DNA of 37,655 bases from Oscillospiraceae bacterium (GCA_017473015.1 JAFUNP010000019.1:1-37655); one strand, 5' to 3'; counted from the first letter of the stretch, positions 25,754 to 34,017 are shown. Numbers and translations: made by a program. Notes: a model not told the origin generated them from the letters alone.

Positions 25754-25829
25754 TGGAGTGAAAAATATTTTTTTGGAGTAGAAAGCGACATTATGGATTG
25801 ATATACTGTAAAGGTATCCAGCGGGATAC
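25754..25829 (+). promoter_or_regulatory. Direct and inverted repeats before the nitrogenase-like operon, candidate activator sites
   Basis: TGGAGTGAAAA at 25754 and TGGAGTAGAAA at 25774 are direct repeats 20 bases apart, on the same face of the helix, as AraC-family dimers like. GTATCC (25814-25819) / GGATAC (25824-25829) is an inverted repeat. I see no good -35, consistent with activator dependence. Confidence 0.5.
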
Positions 25830-25847
25830 ATTTTATTTTAAAGTGAG

Positions 25848-25863
25848 GTTAGCGTATGCTAAC
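25848..25863 (+). promoter_or_regulatory. Iron-type operator of the nitrogenase-like operon
   Basis: GTTAGCGTATGCTAAC: half-sites identical to those at the half-transporter and AraC promoters. It lies 11 bases before the AGGAGG of the NifH-like gene. Confidence 0.88.
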
Positions 25864-25889
25864 TTGCATATAAAACAGGAGGATATATA

Positions 25890-26642
25890 TTGAGAAAAAT
25901 AGCTATCTATGGCAAAGGCGGTATCGGTAAATCAACCACCACATCAAACCTTTCCGCTGCTCTTGCCAATAAAGGATATAAAGTTATGCAGATAGGCTGC
26001 GACCCTAATGCAGACTCTACAAAAAATCTGATGAAAGGCAAAAGAATTCCTACTGTTCTGGAGCAGATAAAGGCAAAAGGCGAGGACCTGACACTGGAAG
26101 ACATAGTATTTGAAGGTTATGCCGGTGTGCTGTGTGTGGAGTCCGGCGGTCCTACACCGGGTGTGGGCTGTGCCGGCAGAGGCATTATCTCTGCCTTTGA
26201 AAAGCTGGAAGAGCTGGACGCCTTTGGCAGATATAAACCGGATATTGTTATATACGATGTTCTGGGTGACGTTGTGTGCGGTGGTTTTGCAATGCCTATC
26301 CGCGGCGGCTATGCCAAAGATGTTTATGTGGTTTCATCCGGTGAAATGATGTCACTGTATGCAGCCAACAATATTGCAGCAGCTATCCGCAACTTTGGCA
26401 AAAGAGGCTATGCCCAGCTGAAAGGTCTTATCCTCAACGCCAAAAACATTGAAAATGAAATTGAAATTGTAAACAAGGCGCTGGAAGAAATCGGCACAAC
26501 AATGGTGCAGTATATTCCGCGTTCACCTGAAATTCAGGAAGCTGAAAATCAGGGCGGCACAGTGTTTGAATTCCTTACAGATTCACATATGCAGTCTGTT
26601 TACAATCAGCTGGCAGATAAAATTATCAGCCGGGAAGAATAA
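25890..26642 (+). CDS. NifH-like iron protein (nitrogenase-type reductase component), 250 aa
   Basis: Homodimeric ATPase that passes electrons from a bridging [4Fe-4S] cluster to a NifDK-like partner. Walker [10 protein letters not shown] (residues 8-16), switch [10 protein letters not shown] with Asn40 where nitrogenase NifH has Lys, cluster ligands Cys94 (GVGCAGRG) and Cys130 ([13 protein letters not shown]), switch II D-V-L-G-D-V. At 250 residues it lacks the long C-terminus of true NifH. The start is TTG at 25890, seven bases after AGGAGG, because no ATG fits. First gene of the operon; no nifB, nifE/N or nifV is near, so it is not molybdenum nitrogenase. Confidence 0.95.
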   Translation: MRKIAIYGKGGIGKSTTTSNLSAALANKGYKVMQIGCDPNADSTKNLMKGKRIPTVLEQIKAKGEDLTLEDIVFEGYAGVLCVESGGPTPGVGCAGRGIISAFEKLEELDAFGRYKPDIVIYDVLGDVVCGGFAMPIRGGYAKDVYVVSSGEMMSLYAANNIAAAIRNFGKRGYAQLKGLILNAKNIENEIEIVNKALEEIGTTMVQYIPRSPEIQEAENQGGTVFEFLTDSHMQSVYNQLADKIISREE

Positions 26643-26665
26643 ATCAATACACAGGAGAAACTATT

Positions 26666-27655
26666 ATGAAAAAACTTTTATCACTTATGCTGGCTCTTGT
26701 AATGTCAGCCAGCCTTTTCACAGCCTGCTCCGCACCTGATACCGAAGCAGAAACAGAAACAACAAAATTCACTCTTACATACCCTGAATCCATGACAGCA
26801 CAGGGCTATGAACCACTGGTGCTGGATGAAGCGCCATCCAGAATCGCATGCACATCCACATCTCCAGTTCTCACACTGGATGCCATGGGTGCATCCCTTA
26901 TAGCTATTCCATCTTCCACAGCCACAAAACATATTGTTGATGCCAACCCTGATATGACAATTCTGAAAAGCCTGATGAGCGATGAATTCAACATTGAAGA
27001 CGTGGTTGCACTGAACCCTGACCTGGTTATCCTGGCTGCTTCTTATAAAGATTCTCACGGTGCTACACTGGAAAGCCTGGGTATCAATGTTTACTACCAG
27101 GCAGCAGGTCACGGCGTTTCCTATGAAACAGTAAAAGAAGAATCCATGTGTCTGATTGACGCATTTGCAATCGATGAAGAAAGTAAGGCAAAAGCTGATG
27201 CGCTGAAACAGAGCTTTGCAGATATTGAAGACAAATGCGAAACACTGGCAGCAGCAAATGAAGGTAAAAAAATCATGGTTCTGCAGGCAGGCGGCCCTAC
27301 ACAGGTTTACGGCCAGACATCCGGTGGCACACTGGGCTCTATGCTGAATATGCTGGGCTTTGAAAATGTGTCTGACTCCACAGCCGCTGCATCAATGTTT
27401 GCAATCGACTATGAAACTGCACTGGTTGACCAGCCAGAAATGCTGGTTATTGTAGGCTCCGGTGATGCCGCTGCTTCAAAAACACTGATGGGCCAGATTA
27501 TTGAGTCCAACCCTGCATACTGGAACGCTATGACAGCTGTAGCTGAAGAAAACATTATGTATCTGGGCAGAGAATACATTGCTGTGTATGGCATCGGCTA
27601 TGTAGATGCACTGGAAACTCTGGCAACAGAAGTAGAAACATTTTACGCAGAATAA
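26666..27655 (+). CDS. Iron-chelate/cobalamin-type ABC substrate-binding lipoprotein (FecB-like), 329 aa
   Basis: Lipoprotein signal peptide with lipobox LFTAC (Cys21), then a type III (BtuF/FhuD-like) two-lobe fold: SRIACTSTSPVLTLDAMG, NIEDVVALNPDLVILAA, and a C-lobe ending in GIGYVDALETLATEVE. These proteins bind ferric siderophores, heme or cobalamin for FecCD-type permeases. The ligand is not fixed by sequence. Placed between the NifH-like gene and its permease and ATPase, it ties the nitrogenase-like enzyme to uptake of a metal chelate. Confidence 0.92.
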   Translation: MKKLLSLMLALVMSASLFTACSAPDTEAETETTKFTLTYPESMTAQGYEPLVLDEAPSRIACTSTSPVLTLDAMGASLIAIPSSTATKHIVDANPDMTILKSLMSDEFNIEDVVALNPDLVILAASYKDSHGATLESLGINVYYQAAGHGVSYETVKEESMCLIDAFAIDEESKAKADALKQSFADIEDKCETLAAANEGKKIMVLQAGGPTQVYGQTSGGTLGSMLNMLGFENVSDSTAAASMFAIDYETALVDQPEMLVIVGSGDAAASKTLMGQIIESNPAYWNAMTAVAEENIMYLGREYIAVYGIGYVDALETLATEVETFYAE

Positions 27656-27664
27656 GGGTAAAGT

Positions 27665-28708
27665 ATGGCAAAAAAGCTTAAAAGAAACCGGGGCAGCGTA
27701 AAGCTGCTCCGCGTTGGTTTATTATGGACTTTTCTGATAGTGATGATAACAGTGCTGTCACTTGTTGCTGTGAATATAGGCAGTGTGAAATTTCCTGTAT
27801 CACAGATTTTCAAATCCGTATTTTCTGACCGGTCACTCCTTACAGATGAGCAGGCAGTAATCAGGACCATTGTTATGAACCTGCGCCTGCCCCGTGTGAT
27901 TATAGCCATTCTCATAGGTGCCTGTCTGTCAGCGTCAGGGGCACTGCTGCAGGCGGTAATGCGCAACCCTCTGGCAGACCCGGGCTCCATCGGCGTTTCA
28001 GCCGGTGCAGGCACAGCGGCCATCACAGTGCTGCTGATTTTCCCAAATATGACCACAGCACTGCCTGTGTTTGCATTTGTGGGTGCGGCCTTTGCCTGTG
28101 TGCTTATCTATCTGCTGGCCTGGCAGGACGGTGTAAGCCCTGTGCGAATTATTCTTGCAGGTGTGGCAATCAACTCTGTACTGGGTGCATACAACTCCCT
28201 GCTGCAGCTGATGAACAGCGACAATCTGACAGGTGTGCTGGCATTTATGAACGGCAGTCTGGCAGGTATGTCCTGGACACATGTACGCACCATAATCATC
28301 TATTCTGTACTGGGTATTGCCCTGGCTATGCTGTGCATCCGCCATGCCAACGCCCTGCAGCTGGGGGACGAAATGGCAAAAAATCTGGGTGTGCGTGTAA
28401 ACGCTGCCAGAATTGCCCTGTCTGCTGTATCCGCCTTTCTGGCAGCTGCCACAGTATCTGTGGTTGGTATGATAAGCTTTGTAGGGCTGGTGGTACCGCA
28501 TATTTCCCGTATGCTGGTGGGCTCTGACTATAAGGTAATGCTGCCTACATCTGTGCTGATGGGCAGTGTGACTTTGCTGGTGGCAGACACCATAGGCCGC
28601 ACCATAGTGCCGGGCATGGAAATCCCTGTGGGGATAATTATGTCTGTGTGCGGCGGTCCTTTCTTCCTGTATATGCTGAGAAAGAGAGGTAAATACAATG
28701 AAGGCTGA
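27665..28708 (+). CDS. FecCD/BtuC-type ABC permease, 347 aa
   Basis: About ten hydrophobic segments with family marks: RLPRVIIAILIGACLSASGALLQAVMRNPLADPGSIG near residues 77-113 and LVVPHISRMLVGSDYK near 277-292. Imports ferric siderophores, heme or cobalamin. Single gene for the homodimer. Begins ten bases after the lipoprotein stop and overlaps the next gene by 11. Confidence 0.95.
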   Translation: MAKKLKRNRGSVKLLRVGLLWTFLIVMITVLSLVAVNIGSVKFPVSQIFKSVFSDRSLLTDEQAVIRTIVMNLRLPRVIIAILIGACLSASGALLQAVMRNPLADPGSIGVSAGAGTAAITVLLIFPNMTTALPVFAFVGAAFACVLIYLLAWQDGVSPVRIILAGVAINSVLGAYNSLLQLMNSDNLTGVLAFMNGSLAGMSWTHVRTIIIYSVLGIALAMLCIRHANALQLGDEMAKNLGVRVNAARIALSAVSAFLAAATVSVVGMISFVGLVVPHISRMLVGSDYKVMLPTSVLMGSVTLLVADTIGRTIVPGMEIPVGIIMSVCGGPFFLYMLRKRGKYNEG

Positions 28709-29504
28709 CAATAACGCAATCAAGGTTCATCTGGTGGCTGATTCTCTGGAAATCGGCTACGGCGACCATGTAATCGTAGAAAATATGGATGTGGAAATAC
28801 GCAAAGACCGTATCACCACCATCATCGGGCCAAACGGCTCCGGCAAATCCACCGTGTTGAAAGCCATAACACGCCTTATCCGCTATCAGAAAGGCAGTGT
28901 AATGCTGGATAACAGAGACATTCTGACAATGAAGCCAAAGGAGTTTGCCCGCATTATCGGCGTGCTGCCACAGGTGCACAGCGCCCCTGCTGATTTCAGG
29001 GTAAAGGAGCTGGTGAGCTACGGCAGAATGCCACACCAGAAGCTGCTGGCCGGTCTGAACGCAGAAGACGAAAGAATTATAAAATGGGCTATGGAGGCCA
29101 CAGGCACCTGGCAGTTCAGGGACAAATCCATTTTTGAAATCTCCGGTGGTGAACGCCAGCGAGTATGGATTGCCACTGTTCTGGCACAGCAGCCGGAAAT
29201 ACTGTTCCTTGACGAGCCTACCACCTATCTGGATATAGCACACCAGCTGGACACAATGGCTCTGGTAAAAAGGCTGAACAGGGAAACAGGCATAGGCGTG
29301 GTTATGGTTCTCCACGACCTGACACAGGCTCTGGAAATCAGCGACCATATAATAGTTATCAAAAACGGCAAAAAATACAGTGAAGGCACACCACAGCAGG
29401 TTATCACCCCACAGATGATGAAGGATGTTTACGATGTGGACTGTGACATCATTACTGTTCCCGGCAGAGAAAAACCGCTGATAGCATATAAACAATTAGT
29501 ATAA
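28698..29504 (+). CDS. FecE/BtuD-type ABC ATPase, 268 aa
   Basis: Walker A GPNGSGKST, signature ISGGERQR (Ile instead of Leu), Walker B ILFLDEPTTYLD, switch His in LHDLTQ. Energises the preceding permease. The stop at 29502-29504 adjoins the ribosome site of the NifD-like gene. Confidence 0.95.
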   Translation: MKADNNAIKVHLVADSLEIGYGDHVIVENMDVEIRKDRITTIIGPNGSGKSTVLKAITRLIRYQKGSVMLDNRDILTMKPKEFARIIGVLPQVHSAPADFRVKELVSYGRMPHQKLLAGLNAEDERIIKWAMEATGTWQFRDKSIFEISGGERQRVWIATVLAQQPEILFLDEPTTYLDIAHQLDTMALVKRLNRETGIGVVMVLHDLTQALEISDHIIVIKNGKKYSEGTPQQVITPQMMKDVYDVDCDIITVPGREKPLIAYKQLV

Positions 29505-29518
29505 TGGAGATATATAAT

Positions 29519-30823
29519 ATGGGTTTAAACGGCAATGAAATGATAAGTAAAATGAAGCGTTTAAGTCAGGTATCCAATATGAAACAGGTAAAACCTCTTT
29601 CATATGCACTTTTTCCGGGGTATCACTGCCCGCTGATGGGTGCAATGCTGACCATAAAAGAGATAGACAATTCTGTTATGGTGGTAATAGGGCCTGACGA
29701 ATGCGCTTACTATACAAAAATGGCCACATCCGGCGGCAATATGAGGGCCAACGGCTGTGAAATAGTGTCTGTTGTTCTTGACCAGCACGATGTTACTTTC
29801 GGCTGTCAGGAAAAAATGGACGAAGCCTTTGAAGAGCTGATGGAAGAATATAACCCGCAGGCGGTGTATCTGGTAACCACCTGTGTGGTAGAGGTTATCG
29901 GCGATGATATTGACGCCATGGCACGGGGTTATTCCCGCCAGTATGGTCTGCCTGTGATTGTTGTTCATGCAGAAAACTTCAAGACAGACGACCACCTGCC
30001 AGGCATTGAGCACACAATGGACGCCAGCATTGACATTATGGAAAAACAGGAAATCACAGACACTGTAAATGTGCTGGGTCTGCGCCTGGGGGATTTTACA
30101 AAATCAGAAGCCTACCGCTTTATATCTGAAAGCGGCACAGCTGTGGCTATGATGCTACCGGGCAAATCTTCCGCACAGCAGATAAAAACAGCACCACAGG
30201 CAAAATGCAATATTGTGGTGCATCCTGTGGGACTGCCCCTGGCAAAGGAAATGGAAGAAAAATTCGGCACACCGTATGTGGTGTTTGAACGCTACAGCGA
30301 CTCGGACAGAATTTATGACTGCTACAAACAGCTGTTTGAAAAACTGGAAAAGCCAATGCCACAGGAGATTGATGAACTGTATGCCGCTGCAAAAGAAAAG
30401 ACAGCCAGCGCACAGCAGGCGCTACGGGGCAAGACATATATCAGCGGCAATACCGCCTTGTGCAACTATGAGTTTCATCTGTTCCTTGCAGACAAGCTGG
30501 GCATGACACCGCTGCTGCTGCAGATTTCTGACCTTGATGCAGACAGTGATGAATTCAGGGCACAGTTGCTGAAAAAACGGGACCCTTATATAACAAGAGC
30601 CGCAAACATCGGTGCTATGCAGTACCTGTACCCAATTCTGAAACCGGATTTCAATATGGGTGCCGGCAATTCTGTGGAAATGCGCAGAAACGGCATTGCA
30701 ACAGTGCGCATGATGGGTGCATACAACACTCTGGGTTTTGAAGTGTCCGACCTTGTTGTCCGTGCCTTTATAATGGCAGAAAAAGAATTACAGATGATGA
30801 AAAACGGAGGTATACACAGATGA
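29519..30823 (+). CDS. NifD-like nitrogenase component 1 subunit, 434 aa
   Basis: Oxidoreductase/nitrogenase component 1 fold. Three cysteines align with the P-cluster ligands of NifD: Cys37 (PGYHCPLMGA), Cys62 (GPDECAYYT) and Cys122 (TTCVVEVIGDDI). The FeMo-cofactor Cys region reads VVHPVG with no cysteine, and the cofactor His segment is absent, so FeMo-co binding is unlikely. I use the ATG at 29519 after GGAGA; an in-frame ATG at 29504 has no ribosome site. Overlaps the next gene by four bases (ATGA), consistent with an obligate heterodimer. Confidence 0.92.
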   Translation: MGLNGNEMISKMKRLSQVSNMKQVKPLSYALFPGYHCPLMGAMLTIKEIDNSVMVVIGPDECAYYTKMATSGGNMRANGCEIVSVVLDQHDVTFGCQEKMDEAFEELMEEYNPQAVYLVTTCVVEVIGDDIDAMARGYSRQYGLPVIVVHAENFKTDDHLPGIEHTMDASIDIMEKQEITDTVNVLGLRLGDFTKSEAYRFISESGTAVAMMLPGKSSAQQIKTAPQAKCNIVVHPVGLPLAKEMEEKFGTPYVVFERYSDSDRIYDCYKQLFEKLEKPMPQEIDELYAAAKEKTASAQQALRGKTYISGNTALCNYEFHLFLADKLGMTPLLLQISDLDADSDEFRAQLLKKRDPYITRAANIGAMQYLYPILKPDFNMGAGNSVEMRRNGIATVRMMGAYNTLGFEVSDLVVRAFIMAEKELQMMKNGGIHR

Positions 30824-32055
30824 GTTTATGTAGATTTTACCCTGCTCCATCAGATAGAATGGCCATTATCTGGTCACTTATGCCGGTAAAGAATGCAGTT
30901 GTTCTGGAATACGGCCCTGCAGGCACAACACATTTTGGCGGCGGTCTGTACAGTTCTTTCGGCATTGAACTGGGCAGGACACTGTACACCACCCACATCA
31001 GTGAAGATGATGTAATTATGGGTGATGTTTCCCGTCTGGAAAATGCCATCCGCGAAGTGGATGCCGCATATAATCCGGAAATTATTTTCGTGGTGGCTTC
31101 TGCCGTTATTGCCGTTATTGGCACAGATATTGCCGGTGTGTGCCGGTATATGCAGGAGGAAGTGAATGCCCGACTGATTTCCTTTGAAGAAGGGGGCTTC
31201 CGCGGTGACTACACCTACGGTCTTAAATCTGTTTACCGTATGCTGGCAAAAGAAGTTGTACAGCCAACTGATGAAAAGGAAAAGGTTTTCAATATTCTTG
31301 GCGCTTCCCTGGGTGCATGGCGCATGCGCAGCGATGTGTGGGAAATACAGCAGCTGATGAAAGAGGCCTTTGGCTGGGACTGCCACTTTGTAATGGGTAT
31401 GGAATGCAATGTGGAAGATATTGAAACTGCAGGCAAAGCAGCAGTAAATCTGGTTATCAGAAATGAAGCATTGCAGGCGGCCGAAATAATAAAAGACAAA
31501 TGCGGCACCCCTTATGTTTACGGTGCACCATATGGCTACAAAGGCACTCTGGAATGGCTGAAGCAGATTGCACAGGTTATCGGCCAGGAAATCAACCCTG
31601 CACTGGTAAAACGTCTGGAAGAAAAAATCAGGCGCCTTATGCCTATGGGAGGTCCTATGGCAATGGGTCTGACAAGAGAAAAGCCAAAGGCATATCTGCA
31701 GGCTGATTATGACACTCTGCTGGGCTTTAAACAGGCAATGACAGAGCTGGATATTGATGTGGCCGGTATGATATGCAGCCACAGTCTGAAAAGCATTGAA
31801 GTGGCTGACCGGCAGATTAAGCATTATCCAAAGGAGAAAGACAGAATCAATCTGTTCAAATCAGTGAAAAACCGGTGGTGCCTTGGCAGTGAAGAAATGG
31901 AAAGGTACTGTGGGGAGGATAACTGTTTTACACTTATCAGCGCTCCTTTCGTTTCCCGTTCACAGACAGCAACACACCTGCCGTTTATGGGCGAAAAGGG
32001 CATGGACTATCTGGTTGAGCTTAAAAGCGGACTTAACAGAAAAATCAATATATAG
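30820..32055 (+). CDS. NifK-like nitrogenase component 1 subunit, 411 aa
   Basis: Same fold family as its neighbour. The positions equivalent to the second and third P-cluster cysteines are Thr36 (YGPAGTTHFG) and Ala (VVASAVIAVIGTDI); only Cys4 (SLCRFYPAP) could serve as a ligand. Combined with three cysteines in the NifD-like partner, this predicts a single asymmetric [4Fe-4S] cluster at the interface, as in BchNB (three Cys from one subunit, one ligand from the other). GGAGG lies nine bases before the start. Final gene of the operon. Substrate unknown. Confidence 0.9.
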   Translation: MSLCRFYPAPSDRMAIIWSLMPVKNAVVLEYGPAGTTHFGGGLYSSFGIELGRTLYTTHISEDDVIMGDVSRLENAIREVDAAYNPEIIFVVASAVIAVIGTDIAGVCRYMQEEVNARLISFEEGGFRGDYTYGLKSVYRMLAKEVVQPTDEKEKVFNILGASLGAWRMRSDVWEIQQLMKEAFGWDCHFVMGMECNVEDIETAGKAAVNLVIRNEALQAAEIIKDKCGTPYVYGAPYGYKGTLEWLKQIAQVIGQEINPALVKRLEEKIRRLMPMGGPMAMGLTREKPKAYLQADYDTLLGFKQAMTELDIDVAGMICSHSLKSIEVADRQIKHYPKEKDRINLFKSVKNRWCLGSEEMERYCGEDNCFTLISAPFVSRSQTATHLPFMGEKGMDYLVELKSGLNRKINI

Positions 32056-32060
32056 CAAAA

Positions 32061-32088
32061 AACACAGCTTAACCGCTGTGTTTTTTTA
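32061..32088 (+). terminator. Terminator of the nitrogenase-like operon
   Basis: Stem AACACAGC / GCTGTGTT (32061-32068, 32075-32082) with T run, six bases after the stop. Confidence 0.9.
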
Positions 32089-32095
32089 CTGATTA

Positions 32096-32141
32096 TTGAC
32101 TACAATCAAAAACAGAATTATAATAGTAAGCAGAAGCTAAC
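32096..32141 (+). promoter_or_regulatory. Promoter and iron-type operator of the methyltransferase-hydrolase unit
   Basis: TTGACT (32096-32101), 17-nt spacer, TATAAT (32119-32124), then operator GTAAGCAGAAGCTAAC at 32126-32141 (one mismatch to GTTAGC-N4-GCTAAC) over the transcription start. A separate, equally iron-type control point within the locus. Confidence 0.85.
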
Positions 32142-32163
32142 CTGTTATCACAAGAGGTGCAAT

Positions 32164-32808
32164 ATGAAAAACAACGAAAAAGATTTTGTGAAACTGTCAG
32201 AAAAATGGTTTGACAATCAGGCCAGAACATATGATGAAACAGACACCATACTGTATTCAAAATACGGCAAAATCAGCTGTAAGAACATCTATGATTATCT
32301 GGCAGACAAAGAATATGATACACTGCTGGATGTGGGCTGTGGCACAGCGTATCTGATTGACCTGCTGGTGCAGACACACAGTGCAAAGCATACAGGGCTG
32401 GATTTATCTTCTGAAATGATAAAACAGGCACAGAGCAAAAATATACCAAATACAGAATTTGTGGTTGCCCGCTCAGACAATATGCCTTTTGCTGACAATA
32501 CTTTTGATGTTGTCACCTGTTCACAGAGCTTTCATCACTACCCGGATACAGATAAAGCCATGCAGGAGGCACTGCGCGTGCTGAAGCCGGGTGGGTTATA
32601 TATCCTGTCTGACACAGGCGTAGGCTTTTTCAAAGATTTTGGTGTGATGGTAGATAATTTTGTATACAGATATTTCAGCAACACAGGAGACTGCAATGTG
32701 TCCTATCTGGAAAAATCCATCCGTGACCTGGAACGCAACGGTTTCGAAATAATAAAAGGCGAAAAAGTTACCACATTTATCTATACAATCGTGGCAAGAA
32801 AGAAGTGA
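32164..32808 (+). CDS. Class I SAM-dependent methyltransferase, 214 aa
   Basis: Motif I LLDVGCGTAYLIDLL (about residues 56-70), acidic GLDLSSEMI, then FDVVTCSQSFHHYPD and EALRVLKPGGLYILSD. This is the UbiE/COQ5-like Methyltransf_11 pattern for small-molecule substrates. Cytoplasmic. Under its own iron-type operator, with the hydrolase gene overlapping its stop, so it likely modifies a ligand processed by the upstream system. Possible jobs: methylating a released organic fragment, or maturation of a metallophore. Confidence 0.92.
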   Translation: MKNNEKDFVKLSEKWFDNQARTYDETDTILYSKYGKISCKNIYDYLADKEYDTLLDVGCGTAYLIDLLVQTHSAKHTGLDLSSEMIKQAQSKNIPNTEFVVARSDNMPFADNTFDVVTCSQSFHHYPDTDKAMQEALRVLKPGGLYILSDTGVGFFKDFGVMVDNFVYRYFSNTGDCNVSYLEKSIRDLERNGFEIIKGEKVTTFIYTIVARKK

Positions 32809-32816
32809 GTTATTTT

Positions 32817-33713
32817 ATGACACTGGCAGAATTGAATGTAAAAGCAGAATGGGAATATTACAATACTGTTGCCCCTTTTAAAACTTTTCTGATTGACGGA
32901 AACGAGATGAAATACCGCTATTATCAGAAAGAAAATTCTAAAGCAACTATTGTTGTTTTAGCCGGCGGTTCAGGTCTGGCAGACGGTTTTTTCCTGTTTC
33001 TGCGCAGCCTGATGGACAGATATTCCCTTATAACAATACCTTATCCCCTGTTCTGCAAGGACAATAACCGGACCGCAGATGCTATCGCAGAACTTATACG
33101 ATATTTAAAAGCAGAAAATGTGTATTACTGGGGCCAGTCCTACGGTGGCCTGTTGGCGCAGATTATTGCCAAAAGGCATCCTGATGTTGTCAACGGACTG
33201 CTGCTGACCTCCACTGCTTCTTTCTCAACAGAGCTGACTTTCCAGGGCATGAAATGCCTTGTGAATATGATAAACGAAGAAAAAGAAGCAAAGCGTGTGG
33301 CAAAATACCAGAAAATGCCTTTAAAGCTGGCTATGGCTATGTTTCCGCTGATGTTCAAACCACATCTGCATGGCGACAAAAAGGCCTATGCCACAATAAA
33401 AGAGCTGATAAAAATTCTGGAGCCGCAGATGAGCAAAGACCACTTTGTACATATGACACATCTGCTGGGGGATTTGAGAAATCATTTCGGTATGTACAGT
33501 AAAAAGGATTTTGAATATTTAAAAGGCAGGGTTCTGATTATCGAGCCAAAGGACGATACAACCTTTACAGTTGACATCAAAACCGCTTTGTTCAATATGA
33601 TGCCACAGCCACAGGTAATTGATGAGGTGGACGGCGGACATCTGGCCATTATGTTCAATCCAGATGGCTATATTAAGCTGATTGATGATTTTATATCCGG
33701 AACCGGAGAATAA
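32817..33713 (+). CDS. Alpha/beta hydrolase, 298 aa
   Basis: Serine hydrolase fold: oxyanion region VVLAGGSGLADG, nucleophile elbow GQSYGG, acid in IIEPKDDTTF and His in DGGHLAIM. A lid-like helical insert lies between about residues 145 and 215. Substrate unknown; siderophore esterases are one precedent for such a neighbour of iron transporters. The start is uncertain: ATG at 32817, or GTG at 32805 overlapping the methyltransferase stop; neither has a strong ribosome site. Confidence 0.88.
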   Translation: MTLAELNVKAEWEYYNTVAPFKTFLIDGNEMKYRYYQKENSKATIVVLAGGSGLADGFFLFLRSLMDRYSLITIPYPLFCKDNNRTADAIAELIRYLKAENVYYWGQSYGGLLAQIIAKRHPDVVNGLLLTSTASFSTELTFQGMKCLVNMINEEKEAKRVAKYQKMPLKLAMAMFPLMFKPHLHGDKKAYATIKELIKILEPQMSKDHFVHMTHLLGDLRNHFGMYSKKDFEYLKGRVLIIEPKDDTTFTVDIKTALFNMMPQPQVIDEVDGGHLAIMFNPDGYIKLIDDFISGTGE

Positions 33714-33717
33714 CGAT

Positions 33718-33749
33718 AAAAGCCGGACTGAAAAACAGTCCGGCTTTTT
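33718..33749 (+). terminator. Terminator of the methyltransferase-hydrolase unit
   Basis: Thirteen-base stem AAAAGCCGGACTG / CAGTCCGGCTTTT with a 5-nt loop and T run. Confidence 0.92.
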
Positions 33750-33835
33750 GTATATATTGAATTGACAATTTTCTGATAATGTCAGATTTGCTTTATATAA
33801 AAAAACAAATCCGAGCCCTTCCTATATGACAAAAT

Positions 33836-33885
33836 AAAAATGGCAGGTCCGTATGGACCGGCCATTTTTATGGTGCGCTAGAAGG
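33836..33885 (-). repeat. Hairpin plus duplicated tRNA-Arg 3' end
   Basis: Hairpin with arms 33836-33850 and 33855-33869 (one bulge each), then TGGTGCGCTAGAAGG (33871-33885), identical to the last 15 bases of tRNA-Arg at 34052-34066. The same order (hairpin, tRNA end) recurs at 34018-34066. Between the copies lies 8-base inverted repeat CGAAAAAT / ATTTTTCG (33898-33905, 33922-33929) and no gene. Could be a decayed second tRNA, or a tRNA-end repeat left by an integrated element. Confidence 0.6.
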
Positions 33886-34017
33886 TAAGTGACACCCGAA
33901 AAATACGAGCCGCAGGCGACAGATTTTTCGATGGTGGAACTTATGCAAGCGAAGGCAGCTTAATGCCTGAGTCGCAGACGAGAAAGAGTCCCGTGCCATT
34001 AATATCTGATTAAAAAT

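Noticed and set aside
25890-32055. Bona fide nitrogen-fixing nitrogenase
   Set aside because: No nifB, nifE or nifN, cofactor Cys and His missing, NifK-like subunit without two of the P-cluster cysteines, NifH-like protein short and with altered switch I.
33898-33929. Inverted repeat between the two tRNA-end copies as a transposon end
   Set aside because: The 8-base arms lie 16 bases apart with no transposase and no target duplication.
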